DNA of 5,076 bases from Chloroflexota bacterium. GTDB taxonomy: Bacteria > Chloroflexota > Limnocylindria > Limnocylindrales > CSP1-4. Where the stretch lies: positions 1 to 5,076 of the forward strand of contig JACCYW010000445.1 of assembly GCA_013696275.1 (NCBI GenBank). The letters run 5' to 3'. Under the pieces are notes generated by a model. It made no database searches. It had not been told where the DNA came from and saw only the letters and a list, made by a program, of their open reading frames with translations. Made by a program: the position numbers and the translations under genes. Below, in pieces: positions 1 to 5,076 of the stretch. The stretch's first letter is position 1; each line of letters begins with the position of its first letter.

Positions 1-326
1 GCTACGTCCAGGGCTCCGGCGGCGAGTTCGGCGTGGCGCAGGGGCTCTACGTGGACACCCAATGCGGCTGGTTCAGCGACCGTACCGTGCGCTACCTCGC
101 CTCCGGGAAGCCGGTGCTCGTCCAGGACACGGGATTCGGGGCATCACTGCCGGTGGGGGAGGGCCTGCTGGCGTTTCGGGACCTTCCCGGGGCCGTCGAG
201 GGATCGAAACGGATCGATGCGGACTACGCGACGCACTGCGGCGCAGCTCGCCGGATCGCCGAGACGTACTTCGATTCGGACATCGTGCTGCCGCGCTTCC
301 TGGAGGAGTCCGGGGCCTTGGCGTGA
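1..326 (+). CDS. Glycosyltransferase-like protein, 3' end only (paralogue of the next gene)
   Basis: This is the C-terminal 107 codons of a gene that begins before the window; the reading frame (codons from position 3) is open from the left edge to TGA at 324-326. The visible part contains GWFSDR, YLASGKPV, QDTGFG and GEGL, the donor-nucleotide-sugar side of a GT-B-fold glycosyltransferase-like family, and ends in an Ala/Arg-rich helix followed by a short tail. The downstream gene has the same motifs in the same order; over the 38 residues from CGWFSDR to GLLAF, 28 are identical to it. It probably transfers a sugar in the same pathway as its paralogue, but donor and acceptor cannot be read from sequence. 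A GTG at 33 could be mistaken for a start, but family-like sequence continues upstream of it, so the gene is cut by the window edge. Its stop overlaps the next start. Confidence 0.85.
   Translation, partial: YVQGSGGEFGVAQGLYVDTQCGWFSDRTVRYLASGKPVLVQDTGFGASLPVGEGLLAFRDLPGAVEGSKRIDADYATHCGAARRIAETYFDSDIVLPRFLEESGALA
302..308 (+). promoter_or_regulatory. Possible ribosome binding site for the 323 GTG start
   Basis: GGAGGAG lies inside the end of the upstream gene, 14 bases before the GTG at 323. The spacing is longer than the usual 5-9 bases, so translation of the second glycosyltransferase may depend more on coupling through the GTGA overlap than on this site alone. Confidence 0.35.
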
Positions 327-1483
327 GCGGGTTCGGACGGGCCATCGTGGCGGGCAGGATCGCCGCCACCCCGGGTCAGGGCGGAGCCGCCTGGGCGGTG
401 CTGCAATGGGTGCTCGGGCTCAGGGAGTTCAGCGACGATGTCTGGTTCGTCGAGCGGCTCACGGCGCAGCAGGTGGTCCCCGCGGGCGCTTCCCTGGAGG
501 ACTCGGACAATGCCCGCTATTTCCATGCTGTGATGTCCCGGTTCGGGCTCTCGGACCGCGCCGCGCTCATCCTGGGCGAGGGCGCTGAGACGGTCGGCCC
601 GTCAGCTGGGCACCTACGGGAGGTCGCACGCGACGCCCGGGTGCTGGTCGATCTCTCGGGCGTCCTCGCTTGGGACAGTCTGACCAGCCGGATCCCGCTC
701 CGTCTGTATGTAGACATGGACCCCGGGTTCACGCAACTCTGGCATGCTGTCATCGGCGAGGATGTCGGGCTGGCGGGCCACACGCACTACGCCACGTACG
801 GGCAGACGATCGGCCGGCCTGGGTCACGCCTGCCGGAATGCGGGGTCACCTGGTTCCCGACCCTTCCACCGGTGGTGTTGGAGCAGTGGCCTGTTGCCGG
901 TCCCATCCGGCGGGATGCCTTCACGACCGTCGCGAACTGGCGCAGCTATGGCTCCATCGAGCACGACGGCCGATCCTTCGGCCAGAAGGCGCACTCATTC
1001 CGCGGCCTTGCCCACCTTCCGACGTTGACCGCCACGCCGTTCTTCCTGGCGCTCTCCATCGACCCCGAGGAGCGGGCCGACCTCGAACTGCTCCGACGGC
1101 ATGGATGGGGCGTGGGCGATGCGGGCCGCCTTGCCGGCTCGCCTGATGGGTATCAACGGTTCGTGCAGGACTCACGCGCCGAGCTGGGGATCGCCAAGAG
1201 CGGGTACGTCGTGGAACCGACCGGCTGGTTCAGCGACCGCAGCGCCTGCTACCTCGCGTCGGGCCGGCCGGTCGTTGCCCAGGACACCGGGTTCGGTGCG
1301 GTCCTGCCCACGGGGGAGGGCCTGGTCGCCTTCGGCTCGGCTGAAGAAGCCGCCGCGATCGTCGAGTTCGTGATGGGTGACTACCAGCGCCATGCCCTGG
1401 CCGCGCGAGCCATCGCGGAGGAGTACCTGGATTCGCGCAAGGTCCTGGGAACGCTGTTGCGGCAGATCGGTGCGATCGCATGA
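323..1483 (+). CDS. GT-B-type glycosyltransferase-like protein
   Basis: This 386-residue protein resembles a family annotated as glycosyltransferases in actinobacterial and Chloroflexota glycan clusters. The N-terminus has a glycine-rich loop, PGQGG at residues 17-21, followed by a helix (AWAVLQWVLGL), as in the acceptor-side domain of GT-B enzymes. The C-terminal half has GWFSDR at 301-306, YLASGRPV, QDTGFG at 320-325 and GEG around Glu332, the likely nucleotide-sugar donor site. No signal peptide or membrane segment is evident, so it is probably cytoplasmic or membrane-associated. The frame is open further upstream (an ATG at 62), but that part is out of frame over the preceding gene and does not look like this family. 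GTG 323 was chosen because it forms a GTGA overlap with the upstream stop and gives a start just ahead of the Gly-rich loop. It is a tandem paralogue of the preceding gene, suggesting two sequential transfers. The family is fairly clear; donor, acceptor and product are unknown. Confidence 0.8.
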   Translation: MSGFGRAIVAGRIAATPGQGGAAWAVLQWVLGLREFSDDVWFVERLTAQQVVPAGASLEDSDNARYFHAVMSRFGLSDRAALILGEGAETVGPSAGHLREVARDARVLVDLSGVLAWDSLTSRIPLRLYVDMDPGFTQLWHAVIGEDVGLAGHTHYATYGQTIGRPGSRLPECGVTWFPTLPPVVLEQWPVAGPIRRDAFTTVANWRSYGSIEHDGRSFGQKAHSFRGLAHLPTLTATPFFLALSIDPEERADLELLRRHGWGVGDAGRLAGSPDGYQRFVQDSRAELGIAKSGYVVEPTGWFSDRSACYLASGRPVVAQDTGFGAVLPTGEGLVAFGSAEEAAAIVEFVMGDYQRHALAARAIAEEYLDSRKVLGTLLRQIGAIA

Positions 1484-2490
1484 CCGGACGCAAGGCGCGC
1501 TCCCCGGGCGACGGCGACCTGTGGGCGGCCCTGGAAGGCCTGGGCCCTCCAGCCGGCGGCGCCCCATCGGCCCTCGAATCGGTGGATCGCCGCGCCTCGC
1601 CCTTCGCTTCCAGCGCGCGGCTGGAAGAGGTGCATCTCGTGTACGAGGGCGGCACGCACCGGTCCGTGATGTTCAAGCCGTTGGGCGCCAGGGGTCTGCT
1701 GCCGGCTGCCCGCCTCGCCAAACCTCGGTTCGTTCACGATCCGGCCCGCGAGATCGCGGTCTACCGCCGGATCCTCGATCGGCACCGACTGGGCACGCCG
1801 CGACATCTGGGCAGCATCGTCGAGCCCCGACGTGGCCGGTACTGGCTGTTCCTGGAACACGTCCCCGGCATGCAGTTGCGCTGGGCCACGGATGATGGTT
1901 CGTGGGAACGGACCGCGACGTGGCTGGCCACGCTCCACACGACCCTTCGCGGGGAGCGCGATCGCGGGGACGTGCCGCTGCTGGTCCACGATCGCGCGTT
2001 CCACATGCGCTGGCTGACCCGGGCGCGCCGCTTCTCCGCGACCGCGGATCCATCTCGGACGAAGAGGCTGGCCTGGATCGGATCGGGCTACCATCGAGTG
2101 GTGGACCTCCTCGTCTCGCTTCCGCGAACGGTCGTCCACGGTCAGTTCTATCCGTCCAATGTGCTCGTCGACGAAGCGAGCCCCAGCGGACGCATCTGTG
2201 CGCTGGACTGGGAGGTGGCCGGCGCGGGCCCGGCAGTGACCGACCTCGCCGCGCTGACGGCCGGTGCGCCGGCCCACCGCCGGCAGGCCATGGTCGATGC
2301 CTACCTCGCGGCCACGCCCGCCGATGGGCCGTTGAGCAGCAGTCGAGCGGACCTGGAGCTGGCGCTCACCCATGCCCGCCTGGCGCAGGCGATCCAGTGG
2401 CTGGGATGGGCCGCGGCGTGGTCGGCCCCGCCGGAGCAGGCCAACGACTGGCTCGCCGAGGCAGTCGACCTCTTCGAACGGATCCGCTGA
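1480..2490 (+). CDS. APH/choline-kinase-fold phosphotransferase family protein
   Basis: This 336-residue protein has the landmarks of the aminoglycoside phosphotransferase / choline kinase superfamily, which transfers ATP phosphate to hydroxyls of small molecules or sugars. Candidate ATP-binding residues are Lys66 (SVMFKPLG) and Glu91 (PAREIAVYRR), followed by a hinge-like FLEHVPG at 124-130. The catalytic loop is VHGQFYPSN, with His220, Gln222 and Asn227, and the metal-binding strand is ALDWEVAG with Asp243. The usual Brenner motif is HGD (or HGE) followed by four residues and Asn; here the acidic base is Gln222. Asn227 and Asp243 are kept, so the metal site looks intact while the base is missing. 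The ATG overlaps the previous stop as ATGA, and no clear Shine-Dalgarno sequence precedes it, pointing to reinitiation. In this operon the substrate is more likely a sugar or glycan intermediate than an antibiotic; that is inference. The first ~45 residues are low-complexity and less certain. Confidence 0.8.
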   Translation: MTGRKARSPGDGDLWAALEGLGPPAGGAPSALESVDRRASPFASSARLEEVHLVYEGGTHRSVMFKPLGARGLLPAARLAKPRFVHDPAREIAVYRRILDRHRLGTPRHLGSIVEPRRGRYWLFLEHVPGMQLRWATDDGSWERTATWLATLHTTLRGERDRGDVPLLVHDRAFHMRWLTRARRFSATADPSRTKRLAWIGSGYHRVVDLLVSLPRTVVHGQFYPSNVLVDEASPSGRICALDWEVAGAGPAVTDLAALTAGAPAHRRQAMVDAYLAATPADGPLSSSRADLELALTHARLAQAIQWLGWAAAWSAPPEQANDWLAEAVDLFERIR

Positions 2491-2491
2491 C

Positions 2492-3055
2492 ATGACCGAA
2501 GGGAGCGTGACGGGCGGCCAGATCCGACGGTTGAACTGGGGCTGCGGCGCGGAGGGCGAGCCCGGCTGGATCAACTCGGACCAGAAGGAAGGGCCGGGGG
2601 TCGACATCTCGTGCGACATCCGCGAGGGACTCCCGCTCCAGACGGACAGCATCGACTACGCGGTCAGCATCCACGCCCTCCCGGAGATCCCGTATCCGGA
2701 GCTGGTCCCCGCACTCACCGAACTGCATCGGGTACTCAAACCCGGTGGTGTCCTCCGCCTGGCGTTGCCGGACCTCGACCGGGCGATCGACGCGTACCGG
2801 CGTGGGGACGACTCGTACTTCCTGGTGCCAGACGACGAGGTCCGGAGCCTGGGCGGCAAACTCATAGTCCAGGTGACCTGGTACGGCTATTCGCGCAGCC
2901 TCTTCACCCGGGACTTCACCGCCGAGCTGTTGGGAAAGGCCGGGTTCCGGCAGGTCGACCAGGTGGACTACCGAACCACCAAGAGCCCGTTCCCCGGCAT
3001 CACCGAGCTCGACAACCGCGAGGGGGAGAGCCTCTTCATCGAAGGCACCAAGTGA
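2492..3055 (+). CDS. Class I SAM-dependent methyltransferase (predicted, COG4627-like)
   Basis: This 187-residue Rossmann-fold methyltransferase starts almost directly with motif I: LNWGCG at residues 14-19, then GWIN and Asp30, which would contact the SAM ribose. Asp42 in DIREGLP and DSIDY at 52-56 fit the adenine side and strand 4. The motif LHRVLKPGGVLRLALPDL at 78-95 is the typical post-motif region of small methyltransferases found in polysaccharide and lipid-linked glycan clusters. Later YGYSRSLFT and LLGKAGF form the usual C-terminal cap. There is no transmembrane segment, so it should be cytosolic. The frame is open back to before 2372, but ATG 2492 sits one base after the kinase stop and gives a start just before the SAM fold; no strong ribosome binding site precedes it, so coupling is likely. 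It probably methylates a sugar hydroxyl, amine or carboxyl made by its neighbours. The fold is clear, the substrate is not. Confidence 0.85.
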   Translation: MTEGSVTGGQIRRLNWGCGAEGEPGWINSDQKEGPGVDISCDIREGLPLQTDSIDYAVSIHALPEIPYPELVPALTELHRVLKPGGVLRLALPDLDRAIDAYRRGDDSYFLVPDDEVRSLGGKLIVQVTWYGYSRSLFTRDFTAELLGKAGFRQVDQVDYRTTKSPFPGITELDNREGESLFIEGTK

Positions 3056-3058
3056 AGG
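3054..3058 (+). promoter_or_regulatory. Ribosome binding site for the deacetylase gene
   Basis: GAAGG overlaps the TGA stop of the methyltransferase. It lies 4 bases before ATG 3063 and 7 bases before the adjacent ATG 3066, so the second Met codon has the better spacing. The protein differs by only one residue between the two starts. Confidence 0.4.
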
Positions 3059-3062
3059 CCCG

Positions 3063-3791
3063 ATGATGGACGTCCCGGTCGCACCGCCCGGCCGCCCCCG
3101 ACTCATCGTCAATGCCGATGACTTCGGGCAGAGCGACGGGATCAACCAGGGAGTGGCAGAGGCGCGCCGGCAGGGCATCGTCACGAGCGCGAGTCTGATG
3201 GTCCGATGGCCGTCGGCCATCGCCGCGGCCGACCAGGCGCTGGCGCACCCCGATCTCAGCGTGGGGCTGCACATCGATCTGGGTGAGTGGGAGTTCCGCG
3301 CGCAGCGTTGGCAGCCCATCTACACCGTCCTCCCCTCGCTCGACGATGCCGGCGCGGTCGAACGCGAGGTCGATGCCCAGGTAAGTCGCTTTCGGGACCT
3401 CATGGGTAGGCCGCCCACCCACCTGGACTCACACCAGCACGTACATCGCTCCGAACCGGTGGCCTCGATCGTGTCACGGGTGGCGTCGGCGCTGGGTGTC
3501 CCGCTGCGCGGCACCGGGAGCCGGATCCGCTACAGCGGGGCCTTCTACGGGCAGGGCTCCAAGGGTGAGCCAGACCCTCGGGCCATCAGTGTCGAGAGCC
3601 TGCTCGCGATCCTCCGGTCGCTCGAACCGGGTGTGACCGAGTTGGGGTCGCACCCGGGTGTAGGGTCCGCGATCCCGGGCCCATACAGTTCTGAGCGGAA
3701 CCACGAGGTCGCCGCCCTCTGTGATCCCCGAGTAATCAGTACCATTCTGGAATACGGGGTGGAGCTGTGCTCCTTCAGCGATCTGCCCTAG
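3063..3791 (+). CDS. ChbG/YdjC/HpnK-family carbohydrate deacetylase
   Basis: This 242-residue protein carries the signature motifs of the YdjC/ChbG family, metal-dependent deacetylases that remove an acetyl group from N-acetylated sugars such as chitooligosaccharides. Near the N-terminus is NADDFG at residues 17-22, with the Asp pair expected at the metal site. GLHIDL at 68-73 carries His70, and HLDSHQHVH at 120-128 supplies His124 and His128. ELGSHPG at 193-199 is the conserved C-terminal loop. The known family ligand set (one Asp, two His) is therefore present, and an active enzyme is plausible. Length is at the short end of the family (about 250-290). No signal peptide is seen, so it acts in the cytosol, presumably on a nucleotide- or lipid-linked amino sugar rather than on imported chitin; no chitobiose transport genes are nearby. 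It is the last intact gene of the operon, 7 bases after the methyltransferase stop, and starts at ATG 3063 or the adjacent 3066. Homologues in hopanoid clusters are called HpnK, but nothing here indicates hopanoids. Confidence 0.88.
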   Translation: MMDVPVAPPGRPRLIVNADDFGQSDGINQGVAEARRQGIVTSASLMVRWPSAIAAADQALAHPDLSVGLHIDLGEWEFRAQRWQPIYTVLPSLDDAGAVEREVDAQVSRFRDLMGRPPTHLDSHQHVHRSEPVASIVSRVASALGVPLRGTGSRIRYSGAFYGQGSKGEPDPRAISVESLLAILRSLEPGVTELGSHPGVGSAIPGPYSSERNHEVAALCDPRVISTILEYGVELCSFSDLP

Positions 3792-3918
3792 GCCGAAGAC
3801 ACAGGTCTTGCCGTGATCCGCGAGGAGGAGTAGGGTCGGGAAGATCGAGTAGTGACATGAGAACCATTTCCGCGGCGGCACGAGCGTGGGGTCGACCGAA
3901 GGGGGAGATGTTGCGGCG

Positions 3919-4197
3919 ATGAGCATGCAAGACGCTGTGATCGTGGACGTCGAGCAGATCTTCGGGCAGTCCCGGGTTAGGGGCCGCCTCGAGCTGCCAA
4001 AGGCGCACACCCGGACCTACGACGGGGAGGTCTTGCTTGTCGGCTGGGCGCTCGGGACCAAGCTCCCGGTGACAGCGATCGAACTGGTCCGGAACGGGGT
4101 CGTCTTTGAACGGATCGGGCTCGACCAGATCCGGCCGCGACTCGGCCGACCCGCACACCAAGCGGTGATACGACGAATGGCCTATCTGGCGGGTTAG
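3919..4197 (+). pseudogene. Truncated N-terminal domain of a large glycosyltransferase/sulfotransferase-type protein
   Basis: The frame encodes 92 residues from ATG 3919, which has a purine-rich GGGGGAGA about 11 bases upstream; a GTG at 3886 in the same frame is an alternative. Residues 22-73 (GRLELP, then VGWALGTKLPV, IELVRNG and IRP) look like the beta-rich accessory domain that starts many multi-domain glycosyltransferases and sulfotransferases in glycan clusters; there the sequence typically continues as RPD plus a longer domain. Here it departs from that pattern after Pro73 and stops 19 residues later. Removing one C near 4138 would restore RPD, but that frame also soon reaches a stop. 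The catalytic part expected downstream is absent. I therefore read it as the 5' remnant of a lost glycosyltransferase gene at the edge of the operon. A genuine small stand-alone protein is less likely but not excluded. The family assignment rests on pattern memory. Confidence 0.45.
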
Positions 4198-4213
4198 TTG
4201 AAGTCTCGGCCAG

Positions 4214-4234
4214 CCGCCCGACTTTAGGGGGCGG
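4214..4234 (+). repeat. Small GC-rich inverted repeat
   Basis: CCGCCC at 4214-4219 pairs with GGGCGG at 4229-4234 around a 9-base loop. It lies between two gene remnants. There is no T-run after it, so it does not qualify as an intrinsic terminator, and a 6-bp all-GC stem can arise by chance in DNA of this composition. Confidence 0.3.
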
Positions 4235-4254
4235 GTCTACCATCGCACCGTCCA

Positions 4255-4509
4255 ATGCGTGCGCAAACCAGCTGGGTACACGAGTACCCGCTGTCACGGA
4301 TCACCGTCAATCTCGCGCCCGCCGACCGTCGTAAGCACAGCGCCAGGTACGATCTCGCCATCGCGATCGGCATCCCGGTCGCTTCCGGGCAGATCCGAGC
4401 GTCGGGTGGACCGTGGGCGCTCCTCGGCGAGCTGTCGCTATCGGGCGACGTGCGCCCGGTGGCGGGCGTCTTGCCGATGGCGGCCACCCTGGTGCGCGCG
4501 GCCATCTAA
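4255..4509 (+). pseudogene. Fragment of ComM/YifB (Mg-chelatase-like) N-terminal domain
   Basis: The 84-codon frame matches the ChlI-like N-terminal domain of ComM/YifB, a helicase-like AAA+ protein used in natural transformation. Diagnostic pieces, in order, are PLSRITVNLAPADRRK (residues 12-27), YDLAIAIGI (32-40), ASGQ (43-46) and GELSLSGDVRPVAGVLPMA (58-76). A full ComM/YifB is about 500 residues; this fragment lacks roughly the first 50 and the entire AAA+ ATPase part with its Walker motifs. An in-frame TAG at 4225 blocks extension upstream, and TAA at 4507 ends it. The first residues (MRAQTSWVHE) look slightly out of register with the family, hinting at an indel near 4255-4285. After the TAA the same frame reads GAHAVGVEGLRP, reminiscent of the next ComM segment, so the stop may be a point mutation or deletion scar. 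It is a non-functional remnant, unrelated to sugar metabolism. Confidence 0.75.
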
Positions 4510-4534
4510 GGCGCGCACGCGGTCGGGGTGGAAG

Positions 4535-4627
4535 GCCTGCGGCCGCAAGGTCGCCTTGGTCGACGCCAATCTCCAGTTCAGCGATCATCGCGTCTTCCTG
4601 GACCTGGGCACCGATCGGCCGGCCAGA
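4535..4627 (+). pseudogene. Fragment of a CpaE/MinD-like pilus-assembly ATPase
   Basis: In the frame starting at 4535, the translation includes GRKVALVDANLQFSD and then VFLDLGTDRPA. This matches the segment just after the deviant Walker A loop in CpaE/TadZ and related MinD/ParA-like ATPases, where VALVDxxLQFGD, VFLNL and a proline-containing stretch are typical. The Walker A lysine loop that should precede it and the rest of the ATPase domain that should follow are both missing, and no start codon belongs to it. It is only about 30 codons. CpaE-type proteins position type IV / Tad pilus assembly in the membrane, but this piece cannot be active. It begins almost exactly where ComM-like sequence ends, so a junction or deletion is likely near 4510-4535. 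Confidence 0.5.
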
Positions 4628-5076
4628 AGCTCATCCCTGCCCTGGCCACGGGCTAAGTCCGGCCGGCCACGAGTCGACCGCGTAGACCCAGGGTGGCTGG
4701 GCATGGGTACGCCCAGGTCGTGACCGCCGACGTCCGACCGACCCTCTCCTCATTCACATCTCGTTGGTGGGCCCACACGTGGCGCGCTCGCTGATAGGCC
4801 AGCGCCTCGTACGGCGGTAGGGCCGTTGCTCCTGACGTTCGTGCTCGGGAAGTCGAAGGGCCGCCGCTCTAGCAGAGGCATGTGGGGGGAGCGGCCGCAG
4901 CCGTAGCGACGTCCGTCCCAGTCGATGAGCCGGTGATGCACGTTCCCATCAACAACGTGTCGGGGAATCACACCCAGCGCACGACGGAGCTTCAACGTCT
5001 CAACGATCCCGATCAGGCAGTCGACATGGTCCACTCGATCTATTGCAGCTAGTGGTCACCTGACCCGATGTGGAGT
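4628..5076. other. Gene-poor tail with no convincing + strand gene
   Basis: About 450 bases with no + strand frame that looks like protein. It contains a 6-bp inverted repeat (CTGGGC at 4697-4702 with GCCCAG at 4711-4716, loop of 8) without a T-run, and a 12-base near-palindrome GGTCACCTGACC at 5054-5065. A - strand open frame overlaps most of it and is listed separately. The stretch fits non-coding or decayed sequence downstream of the operon. Confidence 0.4.
4750..5034 (-). CDS. Unrecognised small ORF, possibly a decayed gene
   Basis: This - strand frame gives 94 residues from a GTG at 5034; the frame is open a further eight codons upstream to a TGA. The first ~60 residues read like real protein, with TLKLRRALGVIPRHVVDG, HRLIDWDGRRYGCGR and LERRPFDFP, and codons mostly ending in G or C. 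I do not recognise a family. From about residue 65 the composition becomes Ser/Gly/Ala-rich and unlike protein, while another - strand frame (roughly 4868 down to 4743) becomes protein-like with YEALAYQRARHVWAHQRD. A frameshift near 4840 in an old gene would explain this. No ribosome binding site is evident. It could equally be a chance open frame in GC-rich DNA. It faces away from the operon genes and has no visible link with them. Confidence 0.2.
   Translation of the reverse strand: MDHVDCLIGIVETLKLRRALGVIPRHVVDGNVHHRLIDWDGRRYGCGRSPHMPLLERRPFDFPSTNVRSNGPTAVRGAGLSASAPRVGPPTRCE

Noticed and set aside
62..322. Upstream extension of the second glycosyltransferase frame to ATG 62
   Set aside because: It lies out of frame over the end of the first glycosyltransferase and reads as Arg/Gly/Pro-rich sequence. 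The GTG at 323 with the GTGA overlap is a better start.
1381..2652. 423-codon open frame on the - strand opposite the kinase gene
   Set aside because: Long antisense frames are common in GC-rich coding DNA. The + strand has recognisable motifs (HGQ..N, DWE), while the - strand product is Arg/Gly/Pro-rich with no family signature.
2366..3319. 317-codon open frame on the - strand opposite the methyltransferase and deacetylase
   Set aside because: It crosses two genes with clear SAM and NADDFG motifs and shows no recognisable domain, so it is a shadow of their codon bias.
3796..3809. AAGAC/GTCTT inverted repeat just after the deacetylase stop, as a possible terminator
   Set aside because: The stem is only 5 bp, has little GC, and no T-run follows.
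3808..3836. TTGCCG, 17 bases, TAGGGT as a possible promoter for the 3919 remnant
   Set aside because: The match is partial (4/6 and 3/6), and such matches are expected by chance; nothing else supports it.
4616..4667. Two copies of CGGCCGGCCA about 40 bases apart
   Set aside because: Short, pure GC-type words recur by chance in this composition, and no third copy or flanking structure was seen.
5054..5065. Near-palindrome GGTCACCTGACC as an operator or mobile-element end
   Set aside because: It is a single short site at the window edge with no partner repeat, target duplication or adjacent transposase or regulator gene.

Overview
The window is GC-rich bacterial DNA. Genes are packed head-to-tail on the + strand, with 4-base or near-zero overlaps and a GTG start. 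This style, together with remnants of ComM/YifB-type and CpaE-type genes, fits a high-GC lineage such as Chloroflexota or Actinomycetota. That placement is inference; no rRNA, tRNA or other taxonomic marker is present.

Layout. Positions 1-3791 hold five same-strand genes that look like one transcription unit: the 3' end of a glycosyltransferase-like gene (1-326); a complete paralogue of it (323-1483); an APH/choline-kinase-fold phosphotransferase (1480-2490); a small class I SAM methyltransferase (2492-3055); and a ChbG/YdjC/HpnK-type carbohydrate deacetylase (3063-3791). Junctions are a GTGA overlap, an ATGA overlap, a 1-base gap and a 7-base gap, so translational coupling is likely. Together they look like a sugar-tailoring cassette: transfer of one or two sugars, then phosphorylation, methylation and N-deacetylation. 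The product cannot be named from sequence; a surface glycan, glycolipid or glycosylated small molecule are all possible.

Positions 3792-5076 are different. Intact genes stop and fragments of unrelated genes follow. These are a 92-codon piece resembling the N-terminal accessory domain of large glycosyltransferase/sulfotransferase-type proteins (3919-4197), a piece of the ChlI-like N-terminal domain of ComM/YifB (4255-4509), and a short piece of a CpaE/MinD-like ATPase in another frame (about 4535-4627). The last ~430 bases hold no convincing + strand gene; there is one protein-like but unrecognised open frame on the - strand (4750-5034). I read this as an eroding boundary beside the operon.

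No mobile element, CRISPR array, tRNA or convincing terminator was seen. The points most worth checking are the tandem glycosyltransferase pair, a Gln in place of the catalytic acid in the kinase's Brenner motif, the combination of activities in the operon, and the cluster of gene fragments downstream.
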